DNA of 64,000 nucleotides from Deltaproteobacteria bacterium (lineage in GTDB: Bacteria > Myxococcota_A > UBA9042 > DTJE01), in assembly GCA_029547805.1 (NCBI GenBank), contig JAKPOP010000003.1, positions 186,001-250,000 on the forward strand. Direction: 5' to 3'. The notes below the pieces were generated by a model that had not been told where the DNA came from, did not search any database, and saw nothing but the letters and a program-made list of their open reading frames with translations. Shown in pieces: positions 1 through 9,829 of this stretch. Within the stretch, counting starts at the first letter, position 1; each line of letters starts with the position of its first letter. The translations under genes were made by a program, and so were the position numbers.

Positions 1-1
1 C

Positions 2-1669
2 GGCGAGGCCTCGGACGCCCGGGGGCTCCCGGACGTGGCCCGTCCCACCCGGTCGATGCCTTCGGCGGCGGCAGCCGTTCCGAACCGGGCGGCCCAGGTC
101 CAGGAACCGGACCAGCCCCCGCCGCCTCCCGCGGCGCTCCGGGTCCCCGAGACCTGGTACGTCCTCCGAAAAGGGGTCCGCAGCGGCCCCTTCGACCGGG
201 AGTCCCTCCTGCGGCTGCTGGTCGAGGGCCAGATCCTCCCATCCAGTTTCGTCTGGCGTCCCACGATGGCCTCCTGGCAGCGAATGGAGGGAGTCCCGGA
301 ACTGGCGGAACTCGTTCGGAAGTTCCTGGAGTCGCCCCGGGGGCCCGCGGCAACCCCCGCCGTCCCCCGGACCACACCCGATTCCCGGGCAAGTCCTCCA
401 CCGCCACCCTCACGGATTCCCGGTCCGCCTCCGGCACCTCCGGCTCCCCGGGACACGGCCCCGATTCCCTCGGCACCCGAGGAGACGCCCCCTCCCCTGC
501 CCCCGAAGGCCCGGGAATCGGGCCGCCCATCTCCCCTGGGCACGGGGCCCTCGGCGGGAGGCCGCCTGGCCGACGACCTCTTCCTGGACCTTTCGCGACC
601 CACCATCGACCTTCGACGGGCATCGGAGATCCAGCCCGAGGAGCCCGAGCAGGTCCCTCGCCAGCGCATGCGGCCCCTGTCTTCCCAGGCCCCCCGTCCC
701 TCGGCTCCTCCCTCCCAGGCGACCCCGCCTGCCAGGCCCCGGACCACCGAGTCCGGGTCCTCGGACGAGATGCCCCTGTTCCCCGACGAGTGGATGGGGC
801 ACGAGGGAGAGGCAGGACCCGACCTGGTGGTCCAGGTCGCCCCACGGGCCCAGGTTCCCGTCGCCCCGGACCCCCACATGGGCGTCCGAGACTTCAGCGT
901 GATGATCCGGCACCTGGGACGGAAGGACCGCCGTCGAAACCTCACGGTGGCCATCGTGGCGGGGGGCATCCTGCTGGTCGCCGGTGGCGGGCTGCTCGCC
1001 TGGACCTGGTTCTCGGGTCCCAAGGGGGGAGCCCTTCCCATCGAGGAGGCCTCGGCCCACGCTCCCAGGTTCGAGACGCCCCCTCCGGCCGAGGCCCCGC
1101 GCCCCCGTGAGTTGCCGCGCATCTCGTTGCTGGAATCGCCTCCCGACCCCTCCCTGGCGGGAGGACGGCCCCGCCCCTCGGGGGCCGAACCCCCGTCTCC
1201 CGGGAGTGGTCCCCGAGTCGAAGATCCCCTTCCCAGGGCGCCGGTGCCGCCGCGCCTCCCGGAGGCCGTCGACGAGGAGGTCCGGAAGGACGCGGCCCGC
1301 TACGGCTCCCTCATCGCCCGGGTCGAGACGGGCCGCCGGGAGGACGGTCCCTCCTCCGATGCCCCGAAGACCCTGGAGACGATCCCTCGAACTCGGATGA
1401 ACCAGGAACTGATGAATGAGTTCCTGGAGAAGAAGCACCGGCGGTTCGAGGCCTGCAGGACCCAGATGAAGAAGCCCCACGAGGGGCAGATCCTGGTAGG
1501 GATCGCCTTCGAGGTCACGGCGACGGGACAGGTGCAGAACGTCCAGGTGGTCCCGAAGAACGGCATCTGGGACGGCAACCTCACCCGGTGCATCCGGGAG
1601 GTGATCCTGGAATGGGCCTTCCCGCCTCAGCCCGAGACGATGTTCTACCAGACGAGCCTGATGCTCTGA
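2..1669 (+). CDS. AgmX/PglI-like GYF-domain membrane protein (5' end outside window)
   Basis: The reading frame is open to the window edge. The first possible start inside is a GTG at 35, but homologous proteins usually begin with a zinc ribbon before the GYF domain, so the true start is probably upstream. Counting from 35, a GYF_2-type domain (WYVLRKGVRSGPF at about residue 41) is followed by a long Pro-rich linker, one membrane helix near residues 305-327 (nt 950-1012), a second Pro-rich stretch, and a C-terminal domain with conserved spaced Cys of the AgmX/PglI type (about residues 455-544). In myxobacteria AgmX/PglI proteins are tied to gliding motility, but many paralogues have unknown roles. 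The C-terminal domain is TonB-like in layout and would lie in the periplasm. Confidence 0.8.
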   Translation, partial: GEASDARGLPDVARPTRSMPSAAAAVPNRAAQVQEPDQPPPPPAALRVPETWYVLRKGVRSGPFDRESLLRLLVEGQILPSSFVWRPTMASWQRMEGVPELAELVRKFLESPRGPAATPAVPRTTPDSRASPPPPPSRIPGPPPAPPAPRDTAPIPSAPEETPPPLPPKARESGRPSPLGTGPSAGGRLADDLFLDLSRPTIDLRRASEIQPEEPEQVPRQRMRPLSSQAPRPSAPPSQATPPARPRTTESGSSDEMPLFPDEWMGHEGEAGPDLVVQVAPRAQVPVAPDPHMGVRDFSVMIRHLGRKDRRRNLTVAIVAGGILLVAGGGLLAWTWFSGPKGGALPIEEASAHAPRFETPPPAEAPRPRELPRISLLESPPDPSLAGGRPRPSGAEPPSPGSGPRVEDPLPRAPVPPRLPEAVDEEVRKDAARYGSLIARVETGRREDGPSSDAPKTLETIPRTRMNQELMNEFLEKKHRRFEACRTQMKKPHEGQILVGIAFEVTATGQVQNVQVVPKNGIWDGNLTRCIREVILEWAFPPQPETMFYQTSLML

Positions 1670-1683
1670 CCCGGGAGGATGCC

Positions 1684-2268
1684 ATGAGGCCCCTCGTCTT
1701 CGCCTGGCTCTGGATCGCGGTCTCTGTCGCGGGGATTCCCTGGGCCCGGGCCGAGGGAACCATCCGGAAGGAGATGACCTTCCTGGGATTCACCGAGGAC
1801 GGATCCCGCTTCCTGCTGCAGATCCACGATGCCAACACGGGGGACTCCCTCTCGTTCCGATCCGTGGAAACGGGCAAGGCGGAGAAGACGATTCCCGTCG
1901 AGTCCCCCGGGGACCTGGAGCCCGCCGTCGCGAAGGCCAGGAAGTCCCTCCGGATCCGGGACGCCGGGGTCGAGGGTCCGACATCCCCCGACGGTCGCTA
2001 TACCCTGATCCTGGTTCCCAAGGGGCCCCGGACCCAGATCCGGGTCCTCCGGGGGGAACGACAGGCCGTCCTCCAGACGCTGGACGCGAGGGGCGGCGGC
2101 GACGGTCCGATCCAGTGGATGCTCAAGAGCGTCCACTGGTCCAGCGACGGCAGGAGTCTCGTCCTGCTCCTGCACCGGAAGGAGCCGGGGATGGTGGCCC
2201 TGGACACCGATCAGGCGATCTCCCTCCGGTTCATGCCCTCGGAACTGCAGTTCGGAGCGACCCCATGA
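1684..2268 (+). CDS. hypothetical secreted protein with propeller-like blades
   Basis: A 194-residue protein whose start at 1684 follows a GGGAGG ribosome site, so the longer open frame from 1588 is not used. The first 22 or so residues (MRPLVFAWLWIAVSVAG then an Ala-rich cleavage site) form a signal peptide. Two segments, LGFTEDGSRFLLQI and SVHWSSDGRSLVLLL, look like WD40/TolB-type propeller blades, but the protein is too short for a full propeller. It lies 14 nt downstream of the AgmX-like gene and its stop overlaps the next start (ATGA), so the three genes are probably co-transcribed. No family is recognised and the function is unknown. Confidence 0.75.
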   Translation: MRPLVFAWLWIAVSVAGIPWARAEGTIRKEMTFLGFTEDGSRFLLQIHDANTGDSLSFRSVETGKAEKTIPVESPGDLEPAVAKARKSLRIRDAGVEGPTSPDGRYTLILVPKGPRTQIRVLRGERQAVLQTLDARGGGDGPIQWMLKSVHWSSDGRSLVLLLHRKEPGMVALDTDQAISLRFMPSELQFGATP

Positions 2269-2420
2269 TCCCGCGCCGGCGACCCGGTGGACCGCCCCCC
2301 TCGCCTCGTGCCATGTGGATCCGCGCCCTCTTGTTGCTGCTGGTCCTGGCCGCCGTGGTCTGGTTCCAGACGGAGGTCGGTTCTGGCGCCGCCGGTTGCC
2401 TGGCCCTGTTCGGACGTTGA
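2265..2420 (+). CDS. 51-residue single-pass membrane peptide
   Basis: A short frame starting at an ATGA overlap with the preceding gene, which favours translational coupling. It encodes an Arg/Pro-rich N-terminus (about 20 residues), one hydrophobic helix (ALLLLLVLAAVVWF), and a short tail ending CLALFGR. The positive-inside rule would place the N-terminus in the cytoplasm. It has no recognisable homology to me and could be a small partner of the AgmX-like complex encoded two genes upstream. The overlap and membrane segment are the only support, so it could also be a chance frame. Confidence 0.5.
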   Translation: MIPRRRPGGPPPSPRAMWIRALLLLLVLAAVVWFQTEVGSGAAGCLALFGR

Positions 2421-2446
2421 GATTCTCCCGGGAAAAGGGGTATCAT
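2417..2446 (+). promoter_or_regulatory. sigma70-type promoter for lipoprotein gene at 2476
   Basis: TTGAGA at 2417-2422, an 18-nt spacer and TATCAT at 2441-2446. Transcription would begin near 2453, leaving a short leader with a purine-rich ribosome site before the ATG at 2476. The -35 box overlaps the stop of the small membrane peptide gene. Confidence 0.5.
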
Positions 2447-2475
2447 CCGTCGGCCTTGGTTGCGAGGATGGGGGC

Positions 2476-4578
2476 ATGGGCACGTTCCGTCGAGGCATCG
2501 CGTTTCTCCTGCTGGCGGCGACCTCCTGCGGGGGCGGCCAGACCGCTCGTTTCCCCCGGATCGAACTGGACCCGCCAGAACTGGAGGCGCAGATCGACGC
2601 CGAGTACTCGCTGGTCATCCGGAACACCGGCGATTCACCCCTGACGCTCACCGAGGCCCCCTCCCTGACCTTCCAGGGATGCGCGGACGACCCCGAGGGA
2701 CTCTTCACGCTGGAATACGACACGCCCCGGACGTTCCCCCTCCAGATGGCCCCTCGGGGCTCCGAGGCGGACTGGCCCGACCTGCCGACCTCCCTGGGGC
2801 TGCGCGTGGTCTACCACCCGGCGCCGGGCGACTGTCCCCGGTCGGCCGTGATTCACATCGCCAGTGACGACCCGGACCGCCCGGTCCTGGAGGTCCGGCT
2901 GCAACTGATCAGCGGGGAGCCCCACCTGGAGGCCGAACCCTCGCCGCTGGACCTGGGCTATGTCCCGGAAGGGGAACGGCAGGAAGGGTTGTTGACCTTG
3001 CGAAACACGGGCCTGGGGGACCTGCGCATCTCCGGGGTGGGCTTCCTGGGCAAGGAGGGGTTCTACGTGCAGTGGAAGTGCCCCCGGACCGACGGGTCCA
3101 ACCCGGATGCCTGGCTCCCCATCGGCCCCAAGACGACGACGATCGACGACGCCGTCTGCGCCGAGGAGATCCTGATCCCCCGCAACACGGCCTTCTCGGT
3201 TCCGGTGAAGTACCAGGCCATGGACGACCAGCCTGCCCGGGCGACGCTGTCGTTCTACTCCAACGACCCGGAATTCGACGCCGGCAAGGGCGAGGCCCTG
3301 GAGGTGGAACTGCGAGCCAACGTCGGCGGGCCCTGCCTGCGCCTGATTCCCTCGCCGGTGGATTTCGGCGGCGTGGTCGCCCCGGGGGCCAAGCAGGTCA
3401 CCGCCCGGATGACCTCCTGCGGGGACCAGGACGTGGCCGTGACCTCCATCACGCTGGACCCGGCCGGCAGCGCCGACTTCCAGTTGGATCTCTCGAACCT
3501 CGGGGCGTTCAATGCCGCGAATCCCCTCGTCCTGGGCCCTGGAGAGACGTCCCGGGAGTTCGTGATCCGCTTCCTGCCTCAGACCGTGGACAAGGACCCC
3601 ACGGGCGCCGTGGTGCCGGATACCTCGACACTGCTCATCGCCAACAACTCCCCGGCCCAGGTCCTCAAGGTGCCCGTGAAGGGACTCGGAGTCGAGGCCC
3701 AGTGTGCGAAGTGCCAGTTCACGATCCGTTCCGGGGCCAAGGTCCTGGACGACAATGCCTCTGTCGAGCCCCTGACGGTCCTGAACCTGACCGACGAGTC
3801 CTTCGACCCGACCGACCCCCTGGCCGGCGGCGGGATCGTAAAGCGCCTGTGGAGCGTGGCCCAGCCCCCGGGATCGGTGGAGAACTTCCACCCCTCGCCC
3901 TACCTGCCGGAGACGAACTTCGCCTGCAACATCGTCGGGGAGTACGTCTTCACCCTGACCGTCGAGAACGCCCAGGGCTGCAGCGACACCTGCAGCAAGA
4001 CCATCCTGGTGTCCCCGCCACAGGGCATCCATATCGAACTGACCTGGAACACCCCGGCGGACCCGGACCAGTCGGACCAGTGCAGCCCTGGGATCCAGTG
4101 CGGCGCGGACATGGACCTCCACGTGGTGCACCCCTACGCCCATGGCGACGTGCTGGACCCCCAGGGCCAGACCTATGGCTACTTCGACGACGACTGGGAC
4201 TGCTACTGGGCCAACGCCCACCCGGTCTGGGACCTGCAGCACGCCTCGGACCCCCTCTACCAGCCCAACCTCGACCGGGACGACACCGACGGCGCCGGGC
4301 CCGAGAACTTCACCTATCCGATCCCTCCCAAGGACAAGTGCTTCCGGGTCGGGGTGCACTACTTCGACGACCACACCTTCGGTCGGTCCTATCCGACCAT
4401 CCGGGTCTTCCTGGACAGCGCGACGCCCATCTACGAAAAGACCCTCTCGAAGGGGATGAACATGCTGGACATGTGGGACGTCGGCCGGGTCTGCTACTGG
4501 GACACGGAGCAGCCCTTCCAGCCGTCCACCCGGAGCAACGGGGATCCGGTGGTCATCTCCAACTACAAGTCCCCCTGA
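2476..4578 (+). CDS. lipoprotein with Ig-like (ASPM/choice-of-anchor type) domains
   Basis: A 700-residue lipoprotein. The start at 2476 gives a signal peptide ending LAATSC with lipidated Cys18. Two or three repeats begin with the pattern seen in ASPM/DUF1573-like Ig folds (an NTG-containing strand, as in LVIRNTGDSPL and LTLRNTGLGDL; later ANNSPAQ). A PKD-like segment follows near residues 420-510. The C-terminal 190 residues (CGADMDLHVVHP, then Asp/Trp-rich loops) resemble YfaP/DUF2135-type domains. It is probably exposed on the outer membrane surface and may bind ligand or other surface proteins. It has its own promoter and is followed 22 nt later by another lipoprotein. Confidence 0.8.
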   Translation: MGTFRRGIAFLLLAATSCGGGQTARFPRIELDPPELEAQIDAEYSLVIRNTGDSPLTLTEAPSLTFQGCADDPEGLFTLEYDTPRTFPLQMAPRGSEADWPDLPTSLGLRVVYHPAPGDCPRSAVIHIASDDPDRPVLEVRLQLISGEPHLEAEPSPLDLGYVPEGERQEGLLTLRNTGLGDLRISGVGFLGKEGFYVQWKCPRTDGSNPDAWLPIGPKTTTIDDAVCAEEILIPRNTAFSVPVKYQAMDDQPARATLSFYSNDPEFDAGKGEALEVELRANVGGPCLRLIPSPVDFGGVVAPGAKQVTARMTSCGDQDVAVTSITLDPAGSADFQLDLSNLGAFNAANPLVLGPGETSREFVIRFLPQTVDKDPTGAVVPDTSTLLIANNSPAQVLKVPVKGLGVEAQCAKCQFTIRSGAKVLDDNASVEPLTVLNLTDESFDPTDPLAGGGIVKRLWSVAQPPGSVENFHPSPYLPETNFACNIVGEYVFTLTVENAQGCSDTCSKTILVSPPQGIHIELTWNTPADPDQSDQCSPGIQCGADMDLHVVHPYAHGDVLDPQGQTYGYFDDDWDCYWANAHPVWDLQHASDPLYQPNLDRDDTDGAGPENFTYPIPPKDKCFRVGVHYFDDHTFGRSYPTIRVFLDSATPIYEKTLSKGMNMLDMWDVGRVCYWDTEQPFQPSTRSNGDPVVISNYKSP

Positions 4579-4600
4579 GTCGGCCGGGCCCGGAGGCGCC

Positions 4601-5560
4601 ATGCGTTTCCTCGGAATCGCCTTGGGATGCGGTTGCATCTGTCTGGCGCTGTCCTGTGGGGGATCCTCGGGGGATCAGGGCGACGCCTGGTCCGAGATCC
4701 CGGTGGTGATCTTCCCGGACACGGGCTCCCGCGACCCCGGGACCACGAACGACCCGGGGACCGTGGACCCTGGCGTCGGGGACCCGGGATTCCCCGGCGA
4801 CCCTGGCAGAGACCCGGGACACGACCCCGGCGCCCCGGACTCCGGTTCCTGGGACCCGGGATCGGCGGACCCGGGGACCTGGGACCCGGGCGGGGGGTGG
4901 GACAGCGGCCCTCGGGACACGGGCTGTGTCCGCAACTGCACGAATCGCCAGTGCGGAACCGACGGCTGCGGGGGGTCCTGCGGCCAGTGCACGCCTCCCA
5001 CCCAGTGCCTGTCCTTCCAGTGCGTCTGCACCCCGAACTGCAGCAACCGATCCTGCGGGGACGACGGCTGTGGGGGCACCTGTCCTCCGGGCTGCCCCGA
5101 AGACCGCCCCTGCGCCCCTGAGGGCAAGTGCATGGGCTTCGGCGTGACCGGGTCCTGCCCCAAGTCCACCACCGCCGAGTGCGACGCGACCTACGAGCCC
5201 ATCGGCGGGACCGGTTCCTCGAACAGCGACATCCTGGACCTCTACCCGTCCTCCTGTGGCGGCGTGATGGCCCACGGCCCCGAGCGGGTCTACCGGATGG
5301 TGCCGGATACGACGGGGACCATCACGGTGACCTTCTCGCAGACCACTCCCCCAGGCCAGTCCTTCCTGCAGGTCTTCGTGCTGCGGGGAAAGGACTGCCT
5401 GACGACCTCCTGCATCCAGGCCGGGAAGGGCACCTTCAACGTCGCGGTGGAGGCCGGGCAGACCTACTGGTTCGTGGTGGATGCGGACGTGAACAACACC
5501 GGGATGTTCCGCCTCTTCCTGGACTGCGACTGGTACACGCCGCCTCCACAGGACTACTGA
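4601..5560 (+). CDS. Cys-rich lipoprotein with DPG linker and PPC-like C-terminal domain
   Basis: A 319-residue lipoprotein with lipobox LALSC (Cys19) followed by Gly/Ser, preceded by a GGAGG ribosome site. Residues about 28-105 are a low-complexity DPG-rich linker. Two Cys repeats follow, CGTDGCGGSCGQC and CGDDGCGGTC, of the kind common in myxobacterial surface proteins. The last 150 residues form a beta-rich domain (GPERVYRMVPDTTGTITVTF, later QTYWFVVDADV) like the bacterial pre-peptidase C-terminal (PPC) fold. The 3' end overlaps the convergent transketolase gene by 7 nt. It is likely a surface lipoprotein; the substrate or partner is unknown. Confidence 0.8.
   Translation: MRFLGIALGCGCICLALSCGGSSGDQGDAWSEIPVVIFPDTGSRDPGTTNDPGTVDPGVGDPGFPGDPGRDPGHDPGAPDSGSWDPGSADPGTWDPGGGWDSGPRDTGCVRNCTNRQCGTDGCGGSCGQCTPPTQCLSFQCVCTPNCSNRSCGDDGCGGTCPPGCPEDRPCAPEGKCMGFGVTGSCPKSTTAECDATYEPIGGTGSSNSDILDLYPSSCGGVMAHGPERVYRMVPDTTGTITVTFSQTTPPGQSFLQVFVLRGKDCLTTSCIQAGKGTFNVAVEAGQTYWFVVDADVNNTGMFRLFLDCDWYTPPPQDY
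4709..4918 (+). repeat. degenerate DPG-coding tandem repeat (linker)
   Basis: A run of irregular repeats of GAC-CCG-GG(N), encoding DPG separated by a few residues, inside the lipoprotein gene at 4601. It provides a flexible spacer between the lipid anchor and the Cys-rich domain. Such tracts are prone to length change by slippage. Confidence 0.6.
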
Positions 5561-7599
5561 TCCCCGGAAGATGGCATCCCCTTGCGGGACCGCCACCAGT
5601 CGGCGACCCGCCGGGCGATGGCCTCCGGGGTGAAGCCGTATTCCCGGGCCAGCACCTCTGCCGGGGCGCTGTCCCCGTAGCGGTCCAGACCGATGGGGAG
5701 GCCGTCACTCCCGACCCACTTCCACCAGCCCATCGTGGACCCGGCCTCCAGGGCGACCCGGGGCACGTCGTCGGGACAGACGGCCTTCTTCCAGGCGTCC
5801 GCCTGGACCTCGAATCGCTCCAGGCAGGGGATGGATGCCACTCGGACTGCCAGGCCCTCCATGGCCTCCAGTCGATCGGCGGCCTGAATCGCCAGGGAGA
5901 CCTCCGATCCAGTGGCCAGGAGGACCAGATCCGGCCGCCCTCCCGGGGCCTCCCGGAGGACGTAGCCGCCGCGTCGAATGGCATCGAGGCCCACCCCTTC
6001 CGGACGGGAGAGGGCGGGAACCTCCTGCCGGGTGGTGACGATGCAGGTCGGTCCCCCTTCCAGGGCCTGTTCCCAGGCGACGGCCACCTCCAGGGGGTCC
6101 GCCGGGCGGTGGACCTTCATCCCGGGGATGCCCCGAAGGGCCCAGAGGTGCTCCACCGGCTGGTGGGTCGGGCCGTCCTCCCCGACCTGGTAACTGTCGT
6201 GGCTGAAGATGAAGACGACCGGGAGGCGCATGAGGGCCGCCAGCCGCAGCGCCGGCACCAGGTAGTTCGAAAAGACCAGGAAGGTCGATCCGAAGGGACG
6301 GAACGGGCCGGCCAGGGCCATCCCGTTCACGATGGCCCCCATCGCGTGCTCCCGGATGCCGAAGTGGAGATTCCGACCCGACCGGTCCGAGGCCGAGACG
6401 TCCCCGGCCCCCTCGATTCGCGTCTTGTTCGAGGGCGCCAGGTCCGCGGACCCGCCCACCAGGGCCGGGACCTCCCGGGCGACCACCTGGAGGGCCCGGT
6501 GACACTGGTCCCGGGTGGCCTTGCCTGCCAGGGGGCCCACCTCGGTCACGATCCGATCCGCCAGGCCCAGGGGGATCCCCGTCCGATGAAACTCGTCCCA
6601 GCGTCGGGCCTCCTCGGGGTGTTCCCGTCGCCACGTTGCGAACCGGACCTCCCACTCCTCCCGGAGGCGCGTCCCCCGGTGGCCGATCGACCGACCGAAC
6701 TCCGCCACGTCTCCAGGAACGAAGAACATCCGGTCCCGGGGCCATCCCAGTCTCTCCCGGGTGGCCTCGACCTCCCGAGGACCCAGGGGCGCGCCGTGGG
6801 TCTTCGGAGACCCCTCGAGCGTCGCCGCTCCACGGCCGATGACCGTCCGAAGCACGATCAGGGAAGGCCTGTCCTCTTGTCCGCAGGCCGCCTGGAGCCC
6901 AAGGTCCACCTCCTCGGCCGAGTGCCCGTCCACCTCCTGGACGAACCACCCCTGGGACTCGAATCGGCGCCGGATGTCCTCGGACAGGGCCAGGTCCGTG
7001 GCCCCCTCGATGGTGACCCGGTTGCTGTCGTAGAGGCAGACGAGGTTGCCCAGGCGGAGGTGCCCGGCCAGGGAGGCCGCCTCGTAGGAGATCCCCTCCA
7101 TCAGGTCGCCGTCGCCGGCCAGCACGAAGACCCGGTAGCCCACCGGGAACTCCCCGCCGGACTGGACCCGGGCCGCCAGCATTCTTCCGGCCAGGGCCAT
7201 TCCAACGCCGTTGGCGAATCCCTGCCCCAGGGGGCCCGTGGTCGTTTCGACCCCCGGGCAGACCCCGCGCTCCGGGTGTCCCGTTGCCCGGCTTCCCCAC
7301 TGGCGAAAGCGACGGATCTCCTCCAGGGGCAGGTCGAACCCCACCAGATGCAGCAGGGCATACTGGAGCATCGAGGCGTGTCCCGCCGACAGCACGAAGC
7401 GGTCCCGATCGACCCAGTCGGGGCGGGTCGGGTCGAAGCGGAGATGCCGGGCCCAGAGGACCAGGGCCGCCTCGGCCATCCCCATCGGAGCCCCGGGATG
7501 ACCGGACCGGGCGGCCTCGACGGCATCCACCGCGAGCATCTGGATCGTCCGCACCGTGCGGGTCCACAGGTCCTCGTTCGGGAAGTCGATTGCGTCCAT
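5554..7599 (-). CDS. tkt: transketolase
   Basis: A 681-residue thiamine-diphosphate enzyme that moves two-carbon ketol units in the non-oxidative pentose phosphate pathway. The start at 7599 is chosen over 7644 because GGAGAGG lies just before it and the mature sequence begins in the usual way. Seen motifs are SGHPGAPMG near the N-terminus, the cofactor motif GDGDLMEG followed by a conserved Asn (SN in LYDSN), GIREHAMGAI and the C-terminal domain. Length is as expected for the family. It is the last gene of panB-panC-tkt, 25 nt after panC. Its 3' end overlaps the convergent lipoprotein gene by 7 nt. Confidence 0.95.
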   Translation of the reverse strand: MDAIDFPNEDLWTRTVRTIQMLAVDAVEAARSGHPGAPMGMAEAALVLWARHLRFDPTRPDWVDRDRFVLSAGHASMLQYALLHLVGFDLPLEEIRRFRQWGSRATGHPERGVCPGVETTTGPLGQGFANGVGMALAGRMLAARVQSGGEFPVGYRVFVLAGDGDLMEGISYEAASLAGHLRLGNLVCLYDSNRVTIEGATDLALSEDIRRRFESQGWFVQEVDGHSAEEVDLGLQAACGQEDRPSLIVLRTVIGRGAATLEGSPKTHGAPLGPREVEATRERLGWPRDRMFFVPGDVAEFGRSIGHRGTRLREEWEVRFATWRREHPEEARRWDEFHRTGIPLGLADRIVTEVGPLAGKATRDQCHRALQVVAREVPALVGGSADLAPSNKTRIEGAGDVSASDRSGRNLHFGIREHAMGAIVNGMALAGPFRPFGSTFLVFSNYLVPALRLAALMRLPVVFIFSHDSYQVGEDGPTHQPVEHLWALRGIPGMKVHRPADPLEVAVAWEQALEGGPTCIVTTRQEVPALSRPEGVGLDAIRRGGYVLREAPGGRPDLVLLATGSEVSLAIQAADRLEAMEGLAVRVASIPCLERFEVQADAWKKAVCPDDVPRVALEAGSTMGWWKWVGSDGLPIGLDRYGDSAPAEVLAREYGFTPEAIARRVADWWRSRKGMPSSGDQ

Positions 7600-7624
7600 C
7601 ACGTCCTCTCCAGGAGGTGGTTGA

Positions 7625-8485
7625 CTAGACAACCGGACCCGCATCGGGGGTCACTTCCAGGTTGTCGATCAGTCGGGTGCTCCCCAGGCGTGCCGCGGCG
7701 GCGATCAGCAGCGGCACCCGGGCCACCGGGAGGTCCTCCAGGCTCCACGGATCACAGAACGCCAGGTAGTCCACCTGGAACCCCGCGTCCTCCAGGACCC
7801 GGATGCCCTCCTCCCGGAGGATTTCCACGTCGCCCTCCCCCCGACGAACCCGGTCCCCGAGGGCCCGGAGGACCCGGTAGAGGGTCGGTGCCCGCATCCG
7901 CTCCTCGGGGGACAGGTAGAGATTGCGGGACGACATCGCCAGGCCATCCTCCTCCCGGATGGTGGGGTGGCGGACGATGCGGACCCCCAGGTCCAGGTCC
8001 GACACGAGTTGTTCGATGACCCGCACCTGCTGGTAGTCCTTCTGGCCAAAGACCGCCAGGTCCGCCCGGGAGGCCGTGAAGAGCTTGGTCACGACCAGGG
8101 CCACCCCTCCGAAGTGGTGGGGACGGGACAGGCCGCAGAGGTGCCTGGGCAGGCGGTCCAGTTCCACCCGGGTCTGGAACCCCGGGGGATACATGTCCTC
8201 GACCCCGGGGGCAAAGACCACGTCCACGTCCAGCCCCTGGAGCATTCCCAGGTCTCGATCCAGGTTCCGTGGATACCGGGCGAAGTCCTCGGAAGGGCCG
8301 AACTGGGTCGGATTCACGAAGATGCTGACGATGACCCGGTCCGCCTCCTTCCGGGCGGCCCGGACCAGGGCCAGGTGCCCTTCGTGGAGGGCGCCCATCG
8401 TCGGAACCAGCCCGACGACCCACCCCTGGCGATGCCATGCATCGGACCGTTCCCGCAGTCTTCCCGGTTCCCGAATGACCTCCAC
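7625..8485 (-). CDS. panC: pantothenate synthetase
   Basis: A 286-residue enzyme that joins pantoate and beta-alanine with ATP in the last step of vitamin B5 synthesis. It shows the nucleotide-binding signature PTMGALHEGHLALV near residue 29, FVNPTQFGPSEDFARYPR, GQKDYQQ and the KMSKS-like loop AMSSRNLYLS. It lies 9 nt downstream of panB. No panD (beta-alanine supply) is in this window. Confidence 0.96.
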   Translation of the reverse strand: MEVIREPGRLRERSDAWHRQGWVVGLVPTMGALHEGHLALVRAARKEADRVIVSIFVNPTQFGPSEDFARYPRNLDRDLGMLQGLDVDVVFAPGVEDMYPPGFQTRVELDRLPRHLCGLSRPHHFGGVALVVTKLFTASRADLAVFGQKDYQQVRVIEQLVSDLDLGVRIVRHPTIREEDGLAMSSRNLYLSPEERMRAPTLYRVLRALGDRVRRGEGDVEILREEGIRVLEDAGFQVDYLAFCDPWSLEDLPVARVPLLIAAAARLGSTRLIDNLEVTPDAGPVV

Positions 8486-8494
8486 GGTGCCTCC

Positions 8495-9295
<801 letters not shown>

Positions 9296-9321
9296 CTCCC
9301 ACCTCCCAGCCGGGCGGCGCG

Positions 9322-9350
9322 AGGGTAACCCAGGGACCGCCTCCGGACAA
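9322..9350 (-). promoter_or_regulatory. promoter for panB-panC-tkt
   Basis: Read on the minus strand: TTGTCC, 17 nt, TACCCT. Transcription would start about 20 nt before the panB ATG. On the opposite strand, TAGGCT at 9375-9380 could be the -10 box of the MaoC gene, but its -35 (TTCCCT) is poor. Confidence 0.42.
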
Positions 9351-9408
9351 GTTCCCTTCCCCGGCGGGACGGCGTAGGCTTCCTGCACACCCATGGGGAG
9401 AAGGTGCC

Positions 9409-9825
9409 ATGACGGTGTTCTTCGAGGACCTCGAGATCGGCCGGTGGGCAGAGTTCGCAAAGACCTTCAGCGAGGCGGACATCACGATGTTCGCCGGGGT
9501 CAGCGGCGACCACAACCCGGTCCACGTGAACGAGGAGTACGCCCGGACCACCCGCTTCGGCGGGCGCATCGTCCACGGGGCCCTGACGGCCTCGCTGATC
9601 TCGGCGGTGCTGGGAATGCAGATTCCCGGGACGGGGACCATCTATCTCTCCCAGACCCTGCGGTTCCTGGCGCCGGTGCGCCTGGGGGACACGGTGACGG
9701 CCCGGGCCACCGTGAAGGCCCTGGACCCGGCCCGGAAGCGGGTCACCTTCGAAACGGTCTGCCGGGTCGGGGATCGGGTGGTCCTGGAGGGGGAGGCGGT
9801 GGTGCTGGCCCCGAGCCGGGCTTGA
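9409..9825 (+). CDS. MaoC-like (R)-specific enoyl-CoA hydratase
   Basis: A 138-residue hot-dog fold hydratase. The catalytic pair lies in the motif [18 protein letters not shown] (Asp and His of the GDxNPxH type), followed by [15 protein letters not shown]. Family members hydrate 2-enoyl-CoA to (R)-3-hydroxyacyl-CoA, feeding polyhydroxyalkanoate synthesis (PhaJ) or acting in acyl-CoA metabolism. A PHA-system protein is encoded at 38799, but the two are far apart. The start has a GGGGAGAAGG ribosome site. The gene ends 4 nt before the end of the convergent Cys-rich gene. Confidence 0.9.
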   Translation: MTVFFEDLEIGRWAEFAKTFSEADITMFAGVSGDHNPVHVNEEYARTTRFGGRIVHGALTASLISAVLGMQIPGTGTIYLSQTLRFLAPVRLGDTVTARATVKALDPARKRVTFETVCRVGDRVVLEGEAVVLAPSRA

Positions 9826-9829
9826 TGCC

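Noticed and set aside
4709-4918. CRISPR-like repeat
   Set aside because: The units are irregular, lack spacers and lie inside a coding frame (DPG linker).
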